A DNA stretch of 64,000 nucleotides. It comes from Paenibacillus sp. (GTDB lineage Bacteria; Bacillota; Bacilli; Paenibacillales; Paenibacillaceae). Positions 8,056 through 14,681 of the stretch are shown in pieces. Below the pieces are notes generated by a model that saw only the letters and a program-made list of their open reading frames with translations, was not told the origin of the DNA and did not search any database. How positions within the stretch are numbered: position 1 is the stretch's first letter; every line of letters begins with the position of its first letter. A program made the position numbers and the translations under genes. The stretch covers positions 1 to 64,000 of the forward strand of contig JAIRVF010000150.1 in NCBI GenBank assembly GCA_031254035.1, given 5' to 3'.

Positions 8056-8088
8056 CAAAAAAAAAGAACCCTTCAGTACGAAAGGTCC
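8056..8088 (-). terminator. Terminator of the CotF-like gene
   Basis: On the minus strand GGACCTTTC pairs with GAAGGGTTC (8066-8088, two wobble pairs) and is followed by a run of T (complement of 8057-8065). It lies 15 bases past the stop codon. Confidence 0.85.
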
Positions 8089-8103
8089 TCACTCTGAATG
8101 AAA

Positions 8104-8616
8104 TCAAAACTCTAATGCTTTCATTGCATTCTTCTTATCATTTTCAAGCAAATGATGAAGGTCATATGCCGGGTAAAATCCACGTTCGATCATAAAATTA
8201 GATACTTGCGCATGCAGTTTAATGGCATGATTCAGATGCTTTACAAATGTATCCCTAAGCTGCGGAGTAGCTGTCTCTGTGATTGCTCCAGCATACATGC
8301 AGATGATGGACTTGAGATACGCAAGCAAATGTCCTGCGTAGAATGCTGTCATATCGCCGAGTTCTGTTTTACCCTTCTTGTCTCTGGTGGCCATTGGGGC
8401 GTGCGAATAGAAGTGGAGCAGGTCCCTCAAGTTTGATTCCGTGCATCGGATCGCTTCTTCATACAATCCACGCAGATGCGGGTCGGTTACACAATGAATA
8501 TGCATTTTAAGAGCAATTAGATAATTAGACTGAGCTGCGGTGAGCTCATGCAATTTCATGGTTTCATGCCATGCCAAATGTTTATGTTGCTCTTTAGTAT
8601 GTTCTTTAGATAGCAA
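8104..8616 (-). CDS. Spore coat protein, CotF family
   Basis: A 170-aa helical protein with the Coat F domain pattern: a first helix-rich half (ETMKLHELTAAQSNYLIAL) and a second half containing ITETATPQLRDTF, then KLHAQVSNFMIERGFYPAYD, which closely resembles the CotF C-terminal block ending in a Tyr/Pro-rich YxPYD. Such proteins are spore coat components or related ferritin-like helical bundles. The start is TTG at 8616 with GGAGGGA eight bases upstream. It has its own terminator and stands alone between cysH and the rpsI-linked islet. Confidence 0.82.
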   Translation of the reverse strand: MLSKEHTKEQHKHLAWHETMKLHELTAAQSNYLIALKMHIHCVTDPHLRGLYEEAIRCTESNLRDLLHFYSHAPMATRDKKGKTELGDMTAFYAGHLLAYLKSIICMYAGAITETATPQLRDTFVKHLNHAIKLHAQVSNFMIERGFYPAYDLHHLLENDKKNAMKALEF

Positions 8617-8804
8617 GATATGATCCCTCCATGTAAGTTAAGTAACAATACAGCATATGATGATTCCGCCTAATGGGCACATTGTCTTACATAAAGGAAT
8701 AATTTTTTGCTTTCCAAAGGAACAATACAGAGGGATAAATATATTTCAAAATTTTGAAGAGGCTTCCTAAGGCGTATGGACGGCAATCAAACCAAATGCC
8801 AAGG

Positions 8805-8840
8805 GTGGATATAAAGGTGGATACCAAAGTGGATACCCAC
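8805..8840. repeat. Three tandem 12-bp units
   Basis: GTGGATATAAAG, GTGGATACCAAA and GTGGATACCCAC follow one another without gap. One frame reads GGYKGGYQSGYP, reminiscent of Gly/Tyr-rich surface or coat protein tails, but that frame is open for only about 25 codons. Confidence 0.7.
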
Positions 8841-8920
8841 GCCAATAGTCAAGAACCGTAATACGCGAAAGTTCGTTCTACAAAAGAGGCGCTAAGTATT
8901 CTGCTAAGTTAAAAAACACA

Positions 8921-8965
8921 AGGGGCTGTCCCAAAAGTAAGTTAACTTGCTTTTGGGACACCCTC
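8921..8965. repeat. Solitary 45-bp near-perfect palindrome
   Basis: AGGGGCTGTCCCAAAAGTAA on the left is matched by its near-complement on the right around a central GTTAAC; only a few positions mismatch. There is no gene directly upstream that it would terminate. The GGCTGTCCCAAAAG string resembles insertion-sequence terminal repeats found in Firmicutes, so it may be two joined ends or a miniature element. Confidence 0.65.
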
Positions 8966-8995
8966 GTGATATGTAAAAACAACAACCATCCACGG

Positions 8996-9058
8996 CCATA
9001 GAGACCACAGGCTGCGGATTCTTATTTCGAGAATTGAGGCGCGCGACTGCCGCTTTGA
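8996..9058 (-). pseudogene. Degenerate duplicate of the rpsI 3' end and terminator
   Basis: Bases 9025-9058 match 10241-10275 inside rpsI at about 32 of 35 positions with one single-base gap, and encode a broken version of the S9 tail ending AP-Q-F-S-K followed by TAA (9022-9024). Bases 8996-9023 then match 10192-10219, the region just past rpsI, at 22 of 28 positions. About 20 bases between the two blocks are missing here. The copy is in the same orientation as rpsI, so the two form direct repeats around 9059-10240. Confidence 0.8.
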
Positions 9059-9139
9059 TGCTTTACCATTAATTACTTAGTGCAACCCGTCTAATAATGA
9101 TACAATACGCCCAGTTAATAAACATAGGGAGGAATCTCG

Positions 9140-10024
9140 ATGACTATTGTAAAGACAAAGAAACCGGTCTATAAACGCTGGTGGTTTATTTTATTGGCTG
9201 TCTTCGTTTTAGCTGTAGCAATTGGCGCAGCGTTAGACGAAGGTAAGACAGTTTCACCAACTCCACCCGTTTCCCTATCTACCACAACCTCCGTAGATGA
9301 AGGGATCGACAAAGGGAACACGAATGATATAAATGTAGAATTGATTATCAACGAGAATGTAACTGCTGGTCAAGTCTCATTTGATGGAGCCACTAATTTA
9401 CCAAATGGAACTGAACTTATGATCACAGTATCCAATGAAAGTGGATTTCAGGCTCAATCATCTATTACAGTCAGTAGCAATGGATTCAAGACAGAAAAGT
9501 TCTCCGACAATGGACAAGCTTTGGAATCTGACGTATACAATGTGGCTGTTACAATGCCTATTGCTTCTGTTCAACCTGACGCTGTAAAAGAAATCATCGG
9601 AGAGAACTCAGAAAATTTAAAAGGTGATTTGGTGAATGAAGGAGACTTCGGGAGAACGGTTAGTTACTCTAAATCCATTAAAGTCGAAGGGGCTCCAAAA
9701 GTTGAACATGGCACAATGATAAAAGACTATAAAAATAAAATCGATGAATCATTTAAAACTTTAAAGGATACATATAAGAAACATTCGAAATCTCTAGATG
9801 AGGTTGAGTGGGCAAGATTTGCACGTGGGTTTAAGCAAAGCGTAAGCAAACTTAGAAATGAAATAGATGAATCTAAGCTCAATCAAAGTGAGAAGATCAC
9901 TTTAAGCCCTGCATGTGCTGACTTGGAAATGTTACTTACTGCGTATGCTGCTTCATTGCAAGGTCGTGGCGACGACTCAGAAATCAATAGGTTAAAGAAG
10001 CAAATTGAAGAAGCAGCAAAATAA
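9140..10024 (+). CDS. Membrane-anchored protein of unknown function, 294 aa
   Basis: I do not recognise the family. A basic N terminus (KTKKPVYKR) is followed by one membrane segment (about residues 14-33, WWFILLAVFVLAVAIGAAL), then a Ser/Thr/Pro linker, a beta-rich domain (about residues 58-185, with TVSNESGFQAQSSITVSSNGF) and a charged helical C-terminal region (about residues 196-294). There is no lipobox, so it should be an uncleaved, outward-facing anchored protein. GGGAGG precedes ATG at 9140. The gene is visibly more A+T-rich than its neighbours, runs against them, and lies between the two copies of the rpsI 3' end, all of which suggest acquisition. Confidence 0.8.
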   Translation: MTIVKTKKPVYKRWWFILLAVFVLAVAIGAALDEGKTVSPTPPVSLSTTTSVDEGIDKGNTNDINVELIINENVTAGQVSFDGATNLPNGTELMITVSNESGFQAQSSITVSSNGFKTEKFSDNGQALESDVYNVAVTMPIASVQPDAVKEIIGENSENLKGDLVNEGDFGRTVSYSKSIKVEGAPKVEHGTMIKDYKNKIDESFKTLKDTYKKHSKSLDEVEWARFARGFKQSVSKLRNEIDESKLNQSEKITLSPACADLEMLLTAYAASLQGRGDDSEINRLKKQIEEAAK

Positions 10025-10025
10025 T

Positions 10026-10062
10026 GAAAAAAGCCTCGGATAATCTTAATCCGGGGCTTTAC
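10026..10062. terminator. Terminator after the orphan membrane-protein gene
   Basis: AAAGCCTCGGAT pairs with ATCCGGGGCTTT (one wobble) across a short loop; A-rich before, T-rich after. It starts 5 bases past the stop codon at 10024. Confidence 0.85.
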
Positions 10063-10156
10063 TTATGCTTAAATCTGGATGCTCCAATCCATCACGTATT
10101 ATTTCCTCTTCGATCGCTCTAATAACAAACTCGTTCAGGATAAGGTCAAAATATAG
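10046..10156 (-). pseudogene. Remnant 36-codon reading frame inside the islet
   Basis: Between two stops the minus strand reads LYFDLILNEFVIRAIEEEII followed by RDGLEHPDLSISKAPD. The amphipathic, acidic helix LNEFVIRAIEEEI looks like the end of a ribbon-helix-helix or other small DNA-binding protein. No start codon or ribosome site is left, and the 3' end overlaps the terminator of the orphan gene. It is best read as a decayed gene end; the family guess is weak. Confidence 0.35.
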
Positions 10157-10173
10157 TCACGAACGATTTTTAG

Positions 10174-10209
10174 CAAAAATAAAGCCCCTGACCATAAAGG
10201 CCAGAGGCT
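10174..10209 (-). terminator. Terminator of rplM-rpsI
   Basis: On the minus strand AGCCTCTGGC and GTCAGGGGCT (10200-10209 and 10183-10192) form a 10-bp stem with two wobble pairs, followed by TTTATTTTT. It lies 25 bases past the rpsI stop codon. Confidence 0.88.
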
Positions 10210-10234
10210 GTAGATCCTTGATACACAAGGAATA

Positions 10235-10627
10235 TTAACGTTTCGAGAACTGAGGCGCGCGACGAGCCGCTTTGAGACCGTATTTTTTACGTTCTTTCAT
10301 ACGTGGGTCGCGAGTCAGGAATCCTGCTTTTTTCAAAGCTGGACGGAACTCAGGATCTGCTTTAAGCAGTGCACGGGAGATACCGTGACGAATTGCACCT
10401 GCTTGACCGGAAATACCGCCGCCGTTAGCAATAACGAGTACGTCGTATTGTCCCAAAGTTTCAGTCAGGTTCAGTGGTTGTTTAACGATCAGTTTGAGAG
10501 TTTCCAAACCGAAATATTCATTAATGTCGCGTTTATTGATGACAATGCGTCCTTCACCCGGTACAAGGCGAACACGTGCTACCGAATGTTTACGACGACC
10601 TGTCCCATAGTATTGTACTTGTGCCAT
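10235..10627 (-). CDS. rpsI: 30S ribosomal protein S9
   Basis: A 130-aa S9, full length for Firmicutes. It opens with VQYYGTGRRKHSVARVRL and ends in the conserved basic tail APQFSKR, which reaches the P-site tRNA anticodon. It is co-transcribed behind rplM (19-base gap) and has its own terminator. The last 35 bases of the gene are the ones duplicated at 9025-9058; the intact reading frame belongs to this copy. Confidence 0.98.
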   Translation of the reverse strand: MAQVQYYGTGRRKHSVARVRLVPGEGRIVINKRDINEYFGLETLKLIVKQPLNLTETLGQYDVLVIANGGGISGQAGAIRHGISRALLKADPEFRPALKKAGFLTRDPRMKERKKYGLKAARRAPQFSKR

Positions 10628-10646
10628 GAAACTGTCCTCCTTTTAA

Positions 10647-11084
10647 TTATCCGCGAAGTTCGTAAACTTCTGGTTTTTGTGCTGCATGTGGATGTTCGGT
10701 ACCTGCATATACTTTCAATCTCAGCTTCATTTTTTCGCCCATACGGGTTTTAGGAAGCATGCCGTGAACAGCAGACTCGAGTACACGTTCTGGTTTGCTG
10801 TTCAGCAGGTCTTGAGCATTCGTCACTTTCAAACCACCTGGGTGCATGGAGTGACGATAGTATTTTTTGTTTTGCATTTTCTTACCTGTCAGATGAATCT
10901 TCTCAGCATTGATGATGACAACGAAGTCACCACCGTCAACGTGAGTTGTAAATTGTGGCTTATGTTTGCCGCGGATCAAAGCAGCTGCTTCGCTCGCCAA
11001 ACGGCCAAGCGTTTTGCCTTCGGCATCAATGATGTGCCAGTTGCGCTCAACTTCATTTGGCTTCGCCATATAGGTGGTACGCAT
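10647..11084 (-). CDS. rplM: 50S ribosomal protein L13
   Basis: A 145-aa L13 of normal length. Conserved blocks seen: WHIIDAEGKTLGRLAS near the start, YYRHSMHPGGL and GMLPKTRMGEKM. L13 is an early assembly protein of the large subunit. AGGAGG lies a few bases before ATG at 11084. It heads the rplM-rpsI operon and is preceded by a structured leader that probably carries its own feedback control. Confidence 0.98.
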   Translation of the reverse strand: MRTTYMAKPNEVERNWHIIDAEGKTLGRLASEAAALIRGKHKPQFTTHVDGGDFVVIINAEKIHLTGKKMQNKKYYRHSMHPGGLKVTNAQDLLNSKPERVLESAVHGMLPKTRMGEKMKLRLKVYAGTEHPHAAQKPEVYELRG

Positions 11085-11220
11085 GAATAGTTCCTCCTTG
11101 TATTCGTCCGAAAATCATTTATCTTCGTTCTTTGTCGTTAAAAGAAATCATTTGTAAATTGTAAGTTTGTCATTTTCTTATTTTGGGGCTGTGGGAGAGC
11201 CATAAGAAAACACAACTTTT
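11085..11220 (-). promoter_or_regulatory. Probable L13 leader RNA
   Basis: The 180-bp gap before rplM contains a long stem on the minus strand: GTTTTCTTATGGCT pairs with AGCC...ATAAGAAAAT (arms within 11165-11216) with a CTCCCAC loop. B. subtilis and relatives carry an autoregulatory L13 leader at this place (Rfam L13 leader). A -10-like TATACT sits just upstream, at the end of truA. Position and fold fit; I could not score it against the family model. Confidence 0.5.
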
Positions 11221-11266
11221 ATTTTACAGTATAGGCAGACAAATCGCAAGCTGATTTTCAATGTTT

Positions 11267-12043
11267 TTAATTGAAATTCTCATACTCCACATTCCATAAA
11301 ATGAGACCTTTGGATTCCGCCGTTGGACCTGCTTTCATACGGTCTTTCGCCTGCAGAATCGGCGCGATATCCTCAGGATTCTTCCGGCCTTTCCCCACTT
11401 CCAGCAAAGTTCCCGCAATGATGCGAACCATATGCTGCAAAAAGCCGTTGCCGGTAATATAGATATGAATCAGTCCTTGGTCCCGGGTACCCGAGCGACA
11501 CATAGATTGATCCCTTTCGATATGGGCATCATATATAGTGCGGATATGAGACGGCTTGGTCGAGTGCCGGGAAGCAAAGGATGTAAAGTCATGAGTGCCA
11601 ATCAAATACCTCAGTCCCTCAGCCATAGCATCTACACTCAGCTTGCCAGGATGATGGAGCTCCGTATTCCTCCGGAACAGGTCCGGAAATTGATTGGCAT
11701 TAATGGTATAACGGTAAGTCTTACGTTTCGCCGACCTTCTGGAGTGGAATTCTAACGGAACCTCGATCGCTTCCGTCACCATGATATCTCTCGGGAGTCT
11801 GGAATTCAGTGCCAAACACCAGCGTTCCACTGGAATTTTCGAACCCGTGTGAAAATGAAATACCTGCCCATAGGCGTGTACACCGGCATCAGTGCGCCCT
11901 GAAGCATGAATTTTCAACTTTTCTCCCGTCAGCATCTCAATCGCCTTCTCCAGATAATCCTGAATAGCATTACCATCCGGCTGGGTCTGAAAACCGCTGT
12001 AATTCGTACCGTCATAGCTGACTTTCATACATATATTGCGCAG
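11267..12043 (-). CDS. truA: tRNA pseudouridine(38-40) synthase TruA
   Basis: TruA isomerises uridines 38-40 in the anticodon stem of many tRNAs. The catalytic Asp lies in SGRTDAGVHA (about residue 58); KVSYDGTNYSGFQ and VEYENF mark the ends. The first ATG (12028) has no ribosome site at a usable distance: AGGAGG is 24 bases away. A CTG five codons upstream (12043) lies 9 bases after AGGAGG and adds the residues MRNIC before MKVSYDG, so I take CTG as the start (258 aa). The gene follows rplQ directly; the ecf transporter genes usual between them in Bacillus are missing. Confidence 0.93.
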   Translation of the reverse strand: MRNICMKVSYDGTNYSGFQTQPDGNAIQDYLEKAIEMLTGEKLKIHASGRTDAGVHAYGQVFHFHTGSKIPVERWCLALNSRLPRDIMVTEAIEVPLEFHSRRSAKRKTYRYTINANQFPDLFRRNTELHHPGKLSVDAMAEGLRYLIGTHDFTSFASRHSTKPSHIRTIYDAHIERDQSMCRSGTRDQGLIHIYITGNGFLQHMVRIIAGTLLEVGKGRKNPEDIAPILQAKDRMKAGPTAESKGLILWNVEYENFN

Positions 12044-12108
12044 TCCCCTTAACCTCCTGAATCCAATGCCTGCCTTCGATTACACCTGCCCGTCTACCGA
12101 AACATAAA

Positions 12109-12139
12109 ACGGCTCCGCCGTTATTCACGGCGAAGCCGT
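12109..12139 (-). terminator. Terminator at the end of the alpha operon
   Basis: ACGGCTCCGCCG and CGGCGAAGCCGT form a strong 12-bp stem with one mismatch; on the minus strand it is followed by TTTTATGTTT. It lies about 150 bases past rplQ and about 65 bases before the truA start. A second, weaker stem (GAGGCCTGT with ACAGGCTTC) lies between it and rplQ. Confidence 0.8.
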
Positions 12140-12285
12140 CCCAAGGTAATGCCAAAGGAACACGAAACGAAGCCTGTTATCCGGATCAGACATTCATCTA
12201 ATTCCGTACACAGGCCTCGGACGTGAAAAAAAGGGTTCGATCAGAATCATACGATTCCTTCCCCCCTTTCCTCATCCTCACCTGT

Positions 12286-12651
12286 TTACGCGCGGTCAAC
12301 CAGTTCCAGATAAACCATAGGCGCGGAGTCACCGCGGCGAGGTCCGAGCTTCAGGATACGAGTGTATCCGCCTGGACGCTCTGCGTAACGAGGAGCAATC
12401 TCACCGAACAATTTTTGGATAGCGTCTTGCTCTCCATCAACGGTTTCACGGCGAACGAATGCTGCCACTTGACGGCGAGCATGAAGGTCACCCTTCTTCG
12501 CTTTAGTGATCAGCTTTTCAGCGATGGAACGAACTTCCTTCGCTTTTGCTTCCGTAGTTTGAATGCGCTCATATAAGAACAGGTCGGTCACCAAGTCACG
12601 GAACAAAGCTTTACGTGCGCTGGAATCGCGGCCTAACTTTTGGTATGCCAT
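12286..12651 (-). CDS. rplQ: 50S ribosomal protein L17
   Basis: A 121-aa L17 of usual Firmicute length, with the characteristic opening MAYQKLGRDSSARKALFRDL and ending VYLELVDRA. It is the last gene of the S10-spc-alpha transcription unit, 33 bases behind rpoA. A well-placed GGAGGGG-type ribosome site precedes ATG at 12651. Confidence 0.98.
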   Translation of the reverse strand: MAYQKLGRDSSARKALFRDLVTDLFLYERIQTTEAKAKEVRSIAEKLITKAKKGDLHARRQVAAFVRRETVDGEQDAIQKLFGEIAPRYAERPGGYTRILKLGPRRGDSAPMVYLELVDRA

Positions 12652-12684
12652 GTTTTCCCCTCCTTCGCTAACGATTCTAAGAAG

Positions 12685-13629
12685 CTATTCTTCTGTACGG
12701 AGTCCCAGACCAAGTTCCTCAAGCTTTTCCTGCACTTCTTCCAAAGACTTGCGGCCCAAGTTACGGACTTTCATCATGTCTTCTTCCGTTTTAGTAGTCA
12801 GCTCTTGTACCGTGTTAATGCCAGCACGTTTGAGGCAGTTGTAGGAACGAACCGAAAGATCCAGCTCTTCAATCGTCATTTCAAGCACTTTTTCTTTTTT
12901 GTCTTCCTCTTTTTCGACCATGATTTCCGCATCTTTCGCTTCGTCGGTCAGACCTACGAACAGCATCAAATGCTCAGTCAAGATCTTGGCGCCTAGGCTT
13001 ACAGCCTCCTCTGGACGAATGCTTCCATCAGTCCAGATTTCAAGCGTCAATTTGTCGTAGTTGGTCACTTGACCAACCCGCGTATTCTCCACGCCATAAT
13101 TGACGCGGCTAATCGGGGTATAGATAGAATCGACCGGGATGACGCCTATCGGTTGATCATCACGTTTATTCTTATCTGCTTGGACATAGCCACGACCGCG
13201 GTTAGCAAAAATACGCATGTGAAGTCTCGAACCTGGACCCATTGTAGCAATATGCAGGTCTGGATTGAGAATTTCAACATCGCTGTCCGCCCGGATGTCT
13301 CCTGCCGTCACAACTCCCTCGCCCTCAGCATCAATCTCGAGAACTTTCTCCTCGTCAGAATGAATTTTCAGGGAAAGAGCCTTCAGGTTCAGAATAATTT
13401 CCGTCACGTCTTCCATTACACCCGGAACCGTTGAGAACTCGTGCAGCACGCCATCGATTTGAACGGATGTTACGGCTGCGCCTGGTAGCGAGGAAAGCAG
13501 GATCCGGCGAAGGGAGTTCCCCAAAGTCGTTCCGTATCCACGCTCAAGCGGTTCAACTACAAACTTGCCATAAGCTCCGTCTTCACTGACGTCAACGGTC
13601 TCAATTTTCGGTTTTTCGATTTCAATCAC
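12685..13629 (-). CDS. rpoA: DNA-directed RNA polymerase alpha subunit
   Basis: A 314-aa alpha subunit. The N-terminal domain (residues about 1-230) has the dimerisation and assembly motifs GYGTTLGNSLRRILLSSLPG and VSLGAKILTEHL. A charged linker (VEKEEDKKEKVLE) leads to the C-terminal domain (about 245-314) with NCLKRAGINTVQEL and RNLGRKSLEEVQEKL, which binds UP elements and activators. Translation starts at ATG 13629 after GGAGGGG. It lies between rpsK and rplQ as in all Bacillales. Confidence 0.99.
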   Translation of the reverse strand: MIEIEKPKIETVDVSEDGAYGKFVVEPLERGYGTTLGNSLRRILLSSLPGAAVTSVQIDGVLHEFSTVPGVMEDVTEIILNLKALSLKIHSDEEKVLEIDAEGEGVVTAGDIRADSDVEILNPDLHIATMGPGSRLHMRIFANRGRGYVQADKNKRDDQPIGVIPVDSIYTPISRVNYGVENTRVGQVTNYDKLTLEIWTDGSIRPEEAVSLGAKILTEHLMLFVGLTDEAKDAEIMVEKEEDKKEKVLEMTIEELDLSVRSYNCLKRAGINTVQELTTKTEEDMMKVRNLGRKSLEEVQEKLEELGLGLRTEE

Positions 13630-13762
13630 GCAAGTACCCCTCCTTCAAGCGTCGCTCCTATTTGAAACTGTAATTACCCTTGTGTACTCATGTAGTATGC
13701 CTAAACAACCATTATTAGCAGATTGTGCCGGAAATATACCACATTTTTCAGGTTTGCTTCAA

Positions 13763-14158
13763 TTAGACACGACGACGTTTAGGTGGGCGGCAACCGTTAT
13801 GTGGAACTGGAGTTACGTCTTTGATCAGGTTGACTTCCAGACCAGCAGCTTGCAATGCACGGATCGCTGCTTCACGGCCTGCACCTGGACCTTTAACCAT
13901 AACTTCTACCGATTTCATACCATGTTCCATTGCAGCTTTAGCCGCAGTTTCAGCAGCCATTTGCGCTGCAAACGGAGTCGACTTACGGGAACCTCTGAAT
14001 CCAAGGCCGCCGGAGCTTGCCCAGGAAATCGCGTTTCCATGAGGATCCGTAATTGTTACGATAGTGTTATTGAAAGTGGAACGGATATGTGCCACTCCGG
14101 ATTCAATATTTTTGCGGTCACGACGTTTAGTACGTACGACTTTTTTCGGTTTAGCCAT
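13763..14158 (-). CDS. rpsK: 30S ribosomal protein S11
   Basis: A 131-aa S11, full length, with VRTKRRDRKNIESGVAHI at the start, FNNTIVTITD and the conserved C-terminal PHNGCRPPKRRRV. It sits in the platform of the small subunit near the decoding region. It is 19 bases behind rpsM; a 133-bp gap to rpoA follows, in which I see only the rpoA ribosome site. Confidence 0.98.
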   Translation of the reverse strand: MAKPKKVVRTKRRDRKNIESGVAHIRSTFNNTIVTITDPHGNAISWASSGGLGFRGSRKSTPFAAQMAAETAAKAAMEHGMKSVEVMVKGPGAGREAAIRALQAAGLEVNLIKDVTPVPHNGCRPPKRRRV

Positions 14159-14177
14159 TGTCTTTTATCCCCCCTTC

Positions 14178-14546
14178 TTATTTCTTTTTGTTCGCTACAG
14201 TACGACGAGGGCCTTTCCGTGTACGAGCATTTGTTTTAGTACGTTGTCCACGAACTGGCAGACCGCGGCGATGACGCACTCCACGATAGCAGCCAATCTC
14301 AACGAGACGTTTAATATTCAAGGAAATTTCACGACGCAGGTCACCTTCAACCTTAACCGTTTTGTCGATCGTTTCACGCAATTTGCTGACTTCATCTTCC
14401 GTCAAATCACGAACACGAGTGTCCTGATTGATGCCTGTTTCGCTCAGAATTTTCTTGGAAGTCGTTTTACCGATTCCGAAAATATAAGTCAAGGCGATCT
14501 CAACGCGTTTGTCACGTGGCAAATCCACACCAGCTATACGAGCCAT
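14178..14546 (-). CDS. rpsM: 30S ribosomal protein S13
   Basis: A 122-aa S13 of normal length: MARIAGVDLPRDKRVEIALTYIFGIG at the start, a helix-turn-helix-like central part, and the basic C-terminal RGQRTKTNARTRKGPRR that contacts P-site tRNA and the subunit bridges. It follows rpmJ by 21 bases, with a GGGGG-type ribosome site. Confidence 0.98.
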   Translation of the reverse strand: MARIAGVDLPRDKRVEIALTYIFGIGKTTSKKILSETGINQDTRVRDLTEDEVSKLRETIDKTVKVEGDLRREISLNIKRLVEIGCYRGVRHRRGLPVRGQRTKTNARTRKGPRRTVANKKK

Positions 14547-14567
14547 TTTACGCTACACCCCCTTCTA

Positions 14568-14681
14568 TTAACCTTGTTTTTGTTTGTGCTTCGGATTTTC
14601 ACAGATAACCATTACAGTACCCTTGCGGCGAATGACTTTGCATTTTTCGCAAATAGGCTTTACAGAAGGTCTTACCTTCAT
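14568..14681 (-). CDS. rpmJ: 50S ribosomal protein L36 (zinc-binding form)
   Basis: A 37-codon gene reading MKVRPSVKPICEKCKVIRRK then GTVMVICENPKHKQKQG. The CxxC...C...H pattern is the zinc site of the C+ form of L36, the smallest large-subunit protein. It sits between infA and rpsM as in B. subtilis, with GAGG just before the ATG at 14681. Confidence 0.97.
   Translation of the reverse strand: MKVRPSVKPICEKCKVIRRKGTVMVICENPKHKQKQG

Larger units (their letters stand above)
8617..9139. other. Intergenic region with degenerate repeats, right edge of the rpsI islet
   Basis: A 523-bp stretch without an intact gene. It holds, in order, about 190 bp of A+T-rich sequence, three tandem 12-bp units (8805-8840), an isolated near-perfect palindrome (8921-8965), a degenerate copy of the rpsI 3' end and its terminator (8996-9058), and the promoter region of the orphan gene at 9140. 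Confidence 0.75.
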
